Shown: positions 1 through 7,153 of the stretch, in pieces
Layout: every line of letters starts with the position of its first letter
Numbering within the stretch: the stretch's first letter is position 1
NCBI RefSeq assembly: GCF_003438995.1
Contig: NZ_QSUN01000011.1
Span: 1-64,000 of the forward strand
Direction of reading: 5' to 3'
DNA length: 64,000 nucleotides
Source of the DNA: Bacteroides sp. OM05-12
GTDB taxonomy: Bacteria > Bacteroidota > Bacteroidia > Bacteroidales > Bacteroidaceae
Program-made: the position numbers and the translations under genes
Notes under the pieces: model-generated
What the model was told of the DNA's origin: nothing
The model's database searches: none
Seen by the model: the letters and a program-made list of their open reading frames with translations, nothing else

Positions 1-57
1 TATAGAATCAATTATAGAAACAAATAATTAACTGTCCAACTTTTGGGGTGCAGTTCA
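1..57. mobile_element. Probable terminus of an IS3-family element (truncated by window edge)
   Basis: On the minus strand from base 57 the sequence reads TGAACTGCACCCCAAAAG and continues TTGGACAGTT. This matches the terminal inverted repeats I know from IS3-family (IS150-group) elements, which begin TGAACTGCACCCC. With the TG tip at 57, the body would lie to the left, outside the window. No transposase is visible; bases 1-27 could be a coding tail ending in TAA. Identification rests on remembered terminus sequence only. Confidence 0.45.
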
Positions 58-179
58 CTAAAAAAGTGCTTTCACTATAATTAATTATCAATCAGCAGCA
101 AAGAAGCAAATGGTGATAAGGTGAAGGCAAGTCTAAGTAAAAGTTGAATAACTGCTAAATAGATAAAATGAGTGAACGA

Positions 180-289
180 AAATCGCCTAAGGGAGTGATG
201 TCTTACACTCCAGTAGATGTAAGCTATCGCTCCCTTGAGCGTTAGTCGTCGCTCCCTTGAGTGATAGGCAACGCTCCCTTAGGCGATTT
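180..289. repeat. 22-bp-periodic array inside a 16-bp inverted repeat
   Basis: The word CGCTCCCTT recurs at 228, 250 and 272, exactly 22 bp apart, and a weaker copy starts at 206. The block is enclosed by perfect 16-bp inverted arms, AAATCGCCTAAGGGAG at 180-195 and its complement at 274-289. No ORF explains it. Two other intergenic blocks with a 22-bp period occur at 11112 and 40889. Confidence 0.8.
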
Positions 290-301
290 ATATAAATGAT
301 C

Positions 302-438
302 CCGATGCTTTTTACAAACACCTCGATGTTTTTTTAAATCATCAGGTTGATTGAAAAAAACATCAGGTCGTTTGTTGACAAACATACGGTCGATTGATGA
401 CAAACTCCTATCGTTTGTAAACAACCGACCGTATCTTA
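302..438. repeat. Intergenic repeat copy A with 7-nt-loop hairpin
   Basis: This stretch is repeated, in reverse orientation and at roughly 85% identity by eye, at 53590-53735. It contains words such as AAATCATCAGGTTGATTG and a hairpin at 384-434. That hairpin has 22-nt arms beginning ATACGGTC and ending CAAAC, a 7-nt loop, and 19 of 22 positions paired. The 73-codon minus-strand ORF across it (242-463) only translates the repeat and is not annotated. Confidence 0.75.
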
Positions 439-522
439 ATAATTCAAGGATATGAACCATCAAGCAACTTCATTTTAGGATATTTTTTTTAAGAAACGAT
501 ACGGAAACTCCTAATTTTATAG

Positions 523-530
523 TATGTTTG
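523..530 (+). promoter_or_regulatory. Bacteroides -7 box for the sulfatase maturase
   Basis: TATGTTTG fits the TAnnTTTG consensus and lies 26 bp before the ATG at 557. I see no clear TTTG -33 element at the usual spacing. Confidence 0.45.
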
Positions 531-556
531 TCGAAACAATATAACCAAATCCGCAT

Positions 557-1783
557 ATGAGTAATACATTCGCACCTTTCGCACGTCCGCTGTACGTGAT
601 GCTAAAGCCTGTGGGAGCTGTGTGCAACCTCGCCTGTGAGTACTGTTACTATCTGGAGAAAGCACGACTATACAAAGAGACGCCCAAACATGTGATGAGC
701 GAGAAATTATTGGAAAAGTTCATCGAAGAATACATAAATTCCCAAACAATGCCGCAAGTGCTCTTCACCTGGCACGGAGGCGAAACATTTATGCGGCCTA
801 TCAGCTTTTACAAAAAGGCGATAGAATTGCAGAAAAAGTATGCAAACGGACGCACCATAGACAACTGCATCCAAACAAACGGGACATTGCTAACCGATGA
901 ATGGTGTAAGTTTCTAAAGGAGAATAACTTTCTGGTCGGTGTATCCATAGACGGACCGCAAGAATTTCATGATGAATATCGCCGTAACCGGCAAGGTCAA
1001 CCCTCTTTCCAGAAAGTGATGAAAGGAATCAACCTTTTAAAGAAACATGGAGTGGAGTGGAATGCAATGGCAGTAGTCAATGATTTCAATGCCGATTATC
1101 CATTAGACTTCTACCATTTCTTCAAAGAGCTGGATTGCCGTTACATCCAGTTTACCCCTATCGTGGAACGTTTGGGTAAGCGCAAGGACGGACTTACACT
1201 CAGCTCTGCAATCCAAAACACAGACGGGACAGAATTGGCAGAATTTAGCATCACGCCGAAACAATGGGGTAACTTTCTTTGTACCATCTTTGACGAATGG
1301 ATACGGGAAGATGTCGGCAAATTCTTCATTCAGCTATTCGATTCTACATTGGCAAACTGGATTGGTGAGCAACCGGGCGTATGTACACTGGCAAAGACCT
1401 GCGGACATGCAGGTGTTATGGAGTTTAACGGAGATGTATACTCCTGCGATCACTTTGTATTCCCGGAATACCGTTTGGGAAATATCTATCAAAAAACACT
1501 GGTCGAGATGATGTACAGTCCCGAACAGCAACGTTTCGGCCAGCATAAACAGGATTCACTTCCCCGTCAATGCCGTGAATGTGAATTTCTTTTTGCCTGC
1601 AACGGAGAATGTCCTAAAAACCGTTTCATGCATACAGCAGACGGAGAGGCGGGACTGAACTACCTCTGTAAGGGATACCGTCAATTCTTCAAGCATGTAG
1701 CTCCTTACATGGATTTCATGAAAAAAGAATTAATGGCTCAACGTCCGCCTGCCAATGTCATGGAATGGATTAAACAACAATAA
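557..1783 (+). CDS. Anaerobic sulfatase-maturating enzyme (radical SAM/SPASM)
   Basis: This 408-residue protein should convert the active-site Cys or Ser of sulfatases into formylglycine without oxygen. The radical-SAM cluster motif is C23-x3-C27-x2-C30 (VCNLACEYC), which binds the SAM-coordinated 4Fe-4S cluster. The C-terminal half carries the extra cysteines of a SPASM domain (CTLAKTCGHAG, CDHF, CRECEFLFACNGEC), expected to hold two auxiliary clusters. Length and motifs match the Bacteroides enzyme family (anSME/chuR). No sulfatase gene lies in the window, so it would act in trans on sulfatases elsewhere. It is convergent with the lactate operon, with only 25 bp between the stops and no obvious terminator. 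Confidence 0.92.
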   Translation: MSNTFAPFARPLYVMLKPVGAVCNLACEYCYYLEKARLYKETPKHVMSEKLLEKFIEEYINSQTMPQVLFTWHGGETFMRPISFYKKAIELQKKYANGRTIDNCIQTNGTLLTDEWCKFLKENNFLVGVSIDGPQEFHDEYRRNRQGQPSFQKVMKGINLLKKHGVEWNAMAVVNDFNADYPLDFYHFFKELDCRYIQFTPIVERLGKRKDGLTLSSAIQNTDGTELAEFSITPKQWGNFLCTIFDEWIREDVGKFFIQLFDSTLANWIGEQPGVCTLAKTCGHAGVMEFNGDVYSCDHFVFPEYRLGNIYQKTLVEMMYSPEQQRFGQHKQDSLPRQCRECEFLFACNGECPKNRFMHTADGEAGLNYLCKGYRQFFKHVAPYMDFMKKELMAQRPPANVMEWIKQQ

Positions 1784-1808
1784 AACAGTGTCCAAATAAC
1801 AATACCTG

Positions 1809-2390
1809 TTATTCCAATATCACTGTCACACCCCGTGCACCATGTGCACCAAACACCAATGCCTGTTCAATATCTGCTGTTTTGGACGGGCCGGAGATGA
1901 ATGTGCCGAAACCATATTTTCCGGTATTCACAATGAGGTATGCCTCCGCCATATTATTCACTAATTTATCTTTATCCAGCAAGATAACCAGATTCTCCGA
2001 AATAAAATAGAGCGACCGGTATTTTACATTCTGTTCTATCCAGACTGCGCCATTCTCTGCAACGCCCAGACATCCACGTATGACGGCTACATCCGTCCCA
2101 TTCAAATCAGCCGCCGCAGCTACATCATCAGGATTAAAAGTAGCAATCTTTATTTCCGGCAAATCCGAAGCTATCCTTTGAGCATCAGGATACAAATCCC
2201 GAATCACCTTATTTATATCCGCCCCCTCTTCTAACACAACGGCCTCACCTCCCACTTGCTTCAGCATAATACCGAATTGCTCCGACTTATCCGGATAAGT
2301 CATTAATTCATGTGAATCCAAATCGGGCATTTCATACCGGGTTTGTGTATGTTCACGGATACTCTTCAATATATCTTCTCTACTACTCAT
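1809..2390 (-). CDS. lutC: Lactate utilization protein C (LUD domain)
   Basis: This 193-residue LUD-domain protein (LutC/YkgG family) is the last gene of a lactate permease-lutA-lutB-lutC operon. LutABC complexes oxidize L-lactate to pyruvate; LutC has no iron-sulfur motifs, and none are seen here. Gly/Ala-rich segments near the C terminus (GTFISGPSKTADIEQALVFGAHG) match the conserved LUD-fold end, thought to bind a nucleotide or cofactor. The start is 3 bp after the lutB stop, implying translational coupling. Confidence 0.88.
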   Translation of the reverse strand: MSSREDILKSIREHTQTRYEMPDLDSHELMTYPDKSEQFGIMLKQVGGEAVVLEEGADINKVIRDLYPDAQRIASDLPEIKIATFNPDDVAAAADLNGTDVAVIRGCLGVAENGAVWIEQNVKYRSLYFISENLVILLDKDKLVNNMAEAYLIVNTGKYGFGTFISGPSKTADIEQALVFGAHGARGVTVILE

Positions 2391-2393
2391 ACT

Positions 2394-3773
2394 CTATTTC
2401 TTTTTATCGTTCACTTTGTCTTTTTTCCACATTTCATTGAATGACTCACCGGAGAATTCAGGGAGTTCACGTCCCTTGCCCCATGCATCCAAACTGTTAT
2501 ATTTCATAAAGCGCGGTAAATGATTGACAAGCGGAGCCGCCCACAAAGCCGCATTGAAAAGTTTAGGATGCTCCATCAGATACTCCATGCCGCCGGACAT
2601 GACCTTCTTCGTTGCATCCGCTTTACCGATACCGTCCAAATCCTGTCGCCATTTATAAATCTGTTCCGCTAAATCCACTTTTACCGGACAAACAAAGGAA
2701 CAGGAATAACAGAGCGAACAGGCAGAAACGTTGTCCGAGTATTTCGTTTCAGATTTCAGCATACCTAAATTAATACCGATAGGGCCCGGAATGAAATAAG
2801 TATAAGAATACCCTCCGCTACGACGGTAAACGGGACAAGTATTCATGCACGCACCGCAACGAATGCAGTTCAGAGTTTTGATATGGTCTTTGTTTCCCAA
2901 AATCTTACTTCTGCCGTTATCCACAATTACGATATGGAATTCTCCACCTTCACGCGGTTTACGATAATGCGATGTATAAGTGGTTATCGGTTGTCCCGTA
3001 GCCGAACGTGCCAACAGACGGGTAAATATCCCCAAAGCTTCCTGCGTAGGCACAATCTTTTCCAATCCCATTCCGGCTATATGTAATTTAGGTATCGAAG
3101 TTCCCATATCGGCATTGCCCTCATTCGTGCAAACAACCACTTCTCCCGTAGAAGCTACGGCAAAATTCACTCCGGTCATGGCAGCCTCAGCATGGATAAA
3201 CCGGTCACGCAAGTTCTTACGGGCAGCATGCGTCAGATAAGTCGGATCGGAATTACCTTTCTCCGTTCCCATCTTTTCTTCAAAAAGTTTACCTACTTCC
3301 TCACGCTTAATATGAACAGCAGGAAGCACAATATGACTGGGTGGCAGATTCATTAACTGAAGAATACGTTCACCCAGATCTGATTCAACCGTTTCAATAC
3401 CCCTTTCTATCAGGTAAGGATTTAATTCACATTCTTCGGCAAGCATGGATTTACTTTTTATGAACTTAGTCACCTTATGTTCTCGAAGAATATTGTATAC
3501 AATTTCATTATATTCCTCCGCATCTTTCGCCCAATGTACAATAGCACCGTTTGCCGTCGCATTCCGCTCAAACTCTTGAAGTAGCTCTTCCAAATGGCTG
3601 TTGGAATATAATTTGATGTCACGTGCCGTGTTCCGTAACCACTCCCACTCCGGAACTTCTTTACTCATTTTATCTCGTTTGGCTCTTACTAACCACAAAG
3701 TCTCATCGAACCATGCAGCTTGTTTCTTGTCTTCAAGAAATGCAGAAGCTGCTTTTGCATGTTTGGTACTCAT
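2394..3773 (-). CDS. lutB: Lactate utilization iron-sulfur protein B
   Basis: This 459-residue protein has an N-terminal LUD domain followed by a ferredoxin-like module with two 4Fe-4S signatures, CIRCGACMNTCPVYRR and CSLCYSCSFVCPVKV. It matches LutB/YkgF, the electron-transfer subunit of the LutABC L-lactate oxidation complex in the cytoplasm. A C-terminal segment after the clusters (PLVNHLPRFMKYN) is typical of the family. The ATG overlaps the lutA stop by 4 bp (ATGA), a sign of translational coupling. Confidence 0.92.
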   Translation of the reverse strand: MSTKHAKAASAFLEDKKQAAWFDETLWLVRAKRDKMSKEVPEWEWLRNTARDIKLYSNSHLEELLQEFERNATANGAIVHWAKDAEEYNEIVYNILREHKVTKFIKSKSMLAEECELNPYLIERGIETVESDLGERILQLMNLPPSHIVLPAVHIKREEVGKLFEEKMGTEKGNSDPTYLTHAARKNLRDRFIHAEAAMTGVNFAVASTGEVVVCTNEGNADMGTSIPKLHIAGMGLEKIVPTQEALGIFTRLLARSATGQPITTYTSHYRKPREGGEFHIVIVDNGRSKILGNKDHIKTLNCIRCGACMNTCPVYRRSGGYSYTYFIPGPIGINLGMLKSETKYSDNVSACSLCYSCSFVCPVKVDLAEQIYKWRQDLDGIGKADATKKVMSGGMEYLMEHPKLFNAALWAAPLVNHLPRFMKYNSLDAWGKGRELPEFSGESFNEMWKKDKVNDKKK

Positions 3774-4510
3774 AACTGTGAAGCTAAAATTTCTACAATG
3801 TGAATAGTCTTAATAGGAGATTTTTCCCGTTTGATAACTCCTTCCAAGTGCATCAGGCAAGAACTGTCCGCACCTACAATATACTCTGCTCCGGTATTCA
3901 TGTGGCGGCGTACTTTATCTTCACCCATACAAACAGAAACGGCATCTTCCTCAATGGCAAACATTCCTCCGAACCCACAACACTCATCCGGACGTTCAGG
4001 TTCCAAGATCTCAATCCCCTCCACCAAAGAAAGTAAATCGCGCAGCTTATTATAATAAGGTATATTCAACTCGCTTGCAGAGGACAGGTTCAACAAACGT
4101 ACTCCGTGGCAGCTATTTTGCAAACTGACTTTATGGGGAAACTTCGCCGCCAGATGACTAGGTTTTACCACATCATGGATAAACTCACATAAATCATAAA
4201 TCTTTCCGTCACTGGTGCAAACATGATTTTCTTTCTTCATCAAACGTCCGTAATTGTCGCGTACAAAAGCCACACAACTTGCCGAAGGACCTACGATATA
4301 ATCATAGTCTTTAAATTTTTCATCAAACTGCTGTGCCAACCGTATCGATTCATTCTCAAATCCGGCATTCGCCATCGGCTGCCCGCAGCAAGTCTGGTCT
4401 AAAGGATAATCCACATCAACTCCCAAACTCTTTAATAGTTTGTATGAAGCGACTCCCACTTTCGGATAAATCGCATTGATGTAACAAGGGATAAATAAAC
4501 CTACCTTCAT
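3770..4510 (-). CDS. lutA: Lactate utilization protein A (CCG-domain oxidoreductase subunit)
   Basis: This is a LutA/YkgE-type protein with two cysteine-rich CCG domains, seen as TCCGQPMANAG and ECCGFGGMF, which in relatives (GlpC, heterodisulfide reductase B) bind an iron-sulfur centre. It should form the lactate-oxidizing complex with LutB and LutC. The reading frame extends upstream to a TTG at 4531, but the ATG at 4510 (MKVGLFIPCY) is preferred because homologues start there and it leaves a normal 17-bp gap to the permease stop. Predicted length is 246 residues. Confidence 0.9.
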   Translation of the reverse strand: MKVGLFIPCYINAIYPKVGVASYKLLKSLGVDVDYPLDQTCCGQPMANAGFENESIRLAQQFDEKFKDYDYIVGPSASCVAFVRDNYGRLMKKENHVCTSDGKIYDLCEFIHDVVKPSHLAAKFPHKVSLQNSCHGVRLLNLSSASELNIPYYNKLRDLLSLVEGIEILEPERPDECCGFGGMFAIEEDAVSVCMGEDKVRRHMNTGAEYIVGADSSCLMHLEGVIKREKSPIKTIHIVEILASQL

Positions 4511-4527
4511 AATATTCAATGTTATTT

Positions 4528-6033
4528 TCAACTAAAAATATACACGATAATTCCCGTAATCACTACATATGCCAATGCATACGGTATAGCCGCTTTCAAA
4601 ATTTCACCTTCCTGGCCTTGCTGATTACTTGCAGAAGTGGCGATCGCTATACTTTGCGGAGAAATAATCTTTCCGCCTGTAGCCCCTACGGTGTTGGCGG
4701 CTGAAAGCCAATCGGGGTTCACATGAATTTGTCCGGCAACGCTCGATTGCAACTTCCCGAAAAGGATATTCGAAGATGTATCGCTTCCCGTTATAAAAGT
4801 ACCGAGACAACCGATAACCGGAGCAAAAAGTGGATATAAAGCACCTGTAGCTGTGGCAAGGACTGTGGCGATTACTGCAATCATACCGGAATAATCCATG
4901 ATGGTAGAGAGACCGACCAAACAAATGACAGTGACAAATGTTTTCTTCAATTGTTTTATAGTATTCCACAATACGACAAACAAGTCTTTTACTGATGCAC
5001 CTTGTATCAATCCACCTACAAAAGTACCAACAAACAATAAAACTCCCGCATGTGTAAGCCAAGAAATTGCATAAACCGTACGTAATCCGTTTATAGGAAA
5101 TACGATTTCCGTAACCCAATTATTACTGAGGGTATGGCGAAGTCCCGGAAATATCGGACTGGTCAATATAATCAACACCAATATCAGTAGATAAATACTC
5201 CATGCATTAGCTATCTTACGAAAGTCTAAATGTACCTTCTTCACCGGTGCTTTATTCTTTCCCGAAGAAGTCAGTTTACCGAAAACTACAATAACAATAA
5301 TAGAGGCAATACTTCCTATAATTGCCGGAGACTCAGCTCCCATATAACGTGCTGCCAGGTATTGTGTAACCAATGAAACCGCCCCGACCAAAAATGCAAG
5401 AAAAAGATTCTTCGGCAAAGACTTCACTTTGGGGTCTGTCAGGAAAAGTAAAACCAAAGGAATAAGAAACATCAGAACGGATAACTGTAATACAATATTT
5501 GCACTCAAGTTCATCACATCCAAATTGGTTTCTTTTGCAAGTACCAACACAGGTGTACCGATAGCTCCAAAAGCCGTAGCAACACTATTCGCTATCAAAC
5601 TCACCACCGCAGAAAATACAGGTTTGAATCCAAGACTAATCAGGATTGCCGCCGGAATGGCAACCGCCGTACCGAACCCCGCCATTGCTTCAAGTAGTCC
5701 TCCAAATCCCCATGTCAATAACAAAACCTGAATACTCTTATCCGTGGATATAGAAGAAAATTGCTCTTTGATAATTTCCATTCTTCCGGTCTTCAATAAA
5801 ACGTTGTAACTGAATATCGCCATCACAATGATAAATAAGATGGGTGATACAGCTTTTAAAGCACCGTACAGAAAAGAATAAAACAAATCTTTTACCGGAA
5901 AGCTAAATGCAAACAAGGCAACCAAGATTGTTACCCCTAAAGATATCACACTACTCTTATCACCGGACATTTTTAAAACAGCCATCAGAAAGATAAGAAG
6001 AAGAACAGGCAAAATAGCGAATACAAGTTCCAT
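4528..6033 (-). CDS. L-lactate permease (LctP family)
   Basis: This 501-residue, very hydrophobic protein with about a dozen predicted membrane helices is the first gene of the operon. It resembles LctP/LldP lactate:proton symporters: a repeated layout with conserved loops such as GFGGLLEAMAGFGTAVAIPAA, which matches the family signature around the first re-entrant half, and GCLGTFITGSDTSSNILFG in the second half. It should import lactate for LutABC, giving one transport-plus-oxidation unit. The 121-bp upstream gap has an AT-rich leader but no -7 box I would defend. Confidence 0.88.
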   Translation of the reverse strand: MELVFAILPVLLLIFLMAVLKMSGDKSSVISLGVTILVALFAFSFPVKDLFYSFLYGALKAVSPILFIIVMAIFSYNVLLKTGRMEIIKEQFSSISTDKSIQVLLLTWGFGGLLEAMAGFGTAVAIPAAILISLGFKPVFSAVVSLIANSVATAFGAIGTPVLVLAKETNLDVMNLSANIVLQLSVLMFLIPLVLLFLTDPKVKSLPKNLFLAFLVGAVSLVTQYLAARYMGAESPAIIGSIASIIVIVVFGKLTSSGKNKAPVKKVHLDFRKIANAWSIYLLILVLIILTSPIFPGLRHTLSNNWVTEIVFPINGLRTVYAISWLTHAGVLLFVGTFVGGLIQGASVKDLFVVLWNTIKQLKKTFVTVICLVGLSTIMDYSGMIAVIATVLATATGALYPLFAPVIGCLGTFITGSDTSSNILFGKLQSSVAGQIHVNPDWLSAANTVGATGGKIISPQSIAIATSASNQQGQEGEILKAAIPYALAYVVITGIIVYIFS

Positions 6034-6154
6034 AATATCAAATGCTAATAGATAATTTCAAGCTAACTGTATCTATTAACAATTCATACGATTGTTTGTT
6101 CTCAAACGTCTTGATGTTTTTAAATAACGCCGGATTATCCCGGATAACAAAATT

Positions 6155-6700
6155 TTATGGTATATCAATCAGTTTATGAGTCTGCAAACTCAACCGCCAT
6201 CGGGGATGCTCCAAAATATACGATACAACTTCTGCCGTATTCTTTCCCGAACAAGGTTGTAGAAAATAATGTAAAGCAGAAATACCCTCATACATACTTA
6301 TATCCTGTCCCTCATAAACGACTTTCAGTTCATCAATATGCGTAACCTTTAGTGCTCCTCCTTTCTTAGGCGAACAAGTTACCCAATCCAGATTAACAGG
6401 AAGATGTCTTGTTCCATTCGTTTCAATACTCACGTATTTATCAACTGAATGCAATAGTTCCACAAAAGCCTCATCAATCCATAAACCGGGTTCGCCACCC
6501 GTCAAAACAACCATCTTTGCAGGATACTTACAAACCTCTGCAAGAATGGCTTCATCCGTCATCATCACACCGTTTTCATGCTGCGTATCACAGAAAGAAC
6601 ATTTCAAATTGCAACCAGAGAAACGGATAAAGACAGCCGGAGTACCGGTATAATATCCTTCCCCTTGAAGACTATAAAATATTTCATTAATCTTCCTCAT
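6155..6700 (-). CDS. queE: 7-carboxy-7-deazaguanine synthase
   Basis: This radical SAM enzyme converts 6-carboxytetrahydropterin to 7-carboxy-7-deazaguanine in queuosine synthesis. The cluster motif is C30-x3-C34-x2-C37 (GCNLKCSFCDTQ), and the N terminus INEIFYSLQGEG is the classic QueE start. The reading frame runs back to 6763, but the ATG at 6700 (MRKINEIF) matches homologues and gives 181 residues. It overlaps the end of queD by 14 bp, so the two are surely co-translated. queC and queF are not in the window. Confidence 0.92.
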   Translation of the reverse strand: MRKINEIFYSLQGEGYYTGTPAVFIRFSGCNLKCSFCDTQHENGVMMTDEAILAEVCKYPAKMVVLTGGEPGLWIDEAFVELLHSVDKYVSIETNGTRHLPVNLDWVTCSPKKGGALKVTHIDELKVVYEGQDISMYEGISALHYFLQPCSGKNTAEVVSYILEHPRWRLSLQTHKLIDIP

Positions 6701-7019
6701 AGACTGCAATATTTCCTTCGGACTCCTGAACCTCGACACGATAACAATACGGAACCTGCTCACATACCCAACGAGCTATATTTTCAGCCGTAGTATTGAA
6801 GGGAAGTACTTCATTCAAATTTTGATGATCAAGACGAGACATTACTTTCTCTTTGACATGGGTAAAATCCACCACCATACCATCTTCATTCAACTCTTTT
6901 GAACGACAATAGATCGTGATAATCCAATTGTGACCATGCAGATTCTCACATTTACTTTGATAAGAGAGCTTCAGGCTGTGTGAAGCCGAAATCTCCATTC
7001 GTTTAATAATTGTATACAT
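6687..7019 (-). CDS. queD: 6-carboxytetrahydropterin synthase
   Basis: This 110-residue QueD/PTPS-I protein makes 6-carboxy-5,6,7,8-tetrahydropterin from dihydroneopterin triphosphate, the step before QueE. Zinc ligands are visible as H14 (SASHSL) and H28/H30 (NLHGHNW), with the catalytic cysteine C24 in between. A minus-strand -7 box (7075-7082) lies about 55 bp upstream. I looked for a preQ1-type aptamer in that leader and did not find one. Confidence 0.93.
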   Translation of the reverse strand: MYTIIKRMEISASHSLKLSYQSKCENLHGHNWIITIYCRSKELNEDGMVVDFTHVKEKVMSRLDHQNLNEVLPFNTTAENIARWVCEQVPYCYRVEVQESEGNIAVYEED

Positions 7020-7074
7020 TTTGTGTTATAATATAAATTAGATACACTGTGCCTAATGTCACCTCGACACCGTG

Positions 7075-7082
7075 CAAAAATA
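7075..7082 (-). promoter_or_regulatory. -7 box for queDE
   Basis: The plus strand reads CAAAAATA, i.e. TATTTTTG on the minus strand, matching TAnnTTTG. It is about 55 bp before the queD ATG. The divergent sensor kinase has its own -7 box 43 bp away. Confidence 0.45.
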
Positions 7083-7124
7083 ATAAATACCGGAAAAATA
7101 ATAAAGCTTTTCGCTCGAAAGTAT

Positions 7125-7132
7125 TATATTTG
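7125..7132 (+). promoter_or_regulatory. -7 box for the TPR sensor kinase
   Basis: TATATTTG is an exact Bacteroides -7 consensus. It lies 22-29 bp before ATG codons at 7151 and 7154, which argues against the longer reading frame beginning at 7049 being translated in full. Confidence 0.55.
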
Positions 7133-7153
7133 TGCAATGATAAAATTCACATG

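Noticed and set aside
180..289. CRISPR-like array
   Set aside because: Units are contiguous, degenerate and 22 bp long, with no identical repeats separated by unique spacers and no cas genes in the window.
242..463. 73-codon minus-strand ORF as a gene
   Set aside because: It runs across the intergenic repeat and its hairpin; no signal, domain or promoter supports translation.
4625..5119. 164-codon ORF inside the lactate permease gene
   Set aside because: It lies in another frame of a strongly supported coding region and is not like any protein I know.
7020..7075. PreQ1 riboswitch in the queD leader
   Set aside because: The ~55-nt leader lacks the C-rich loop and A-rich tail expected of preQ1-I aptamers.
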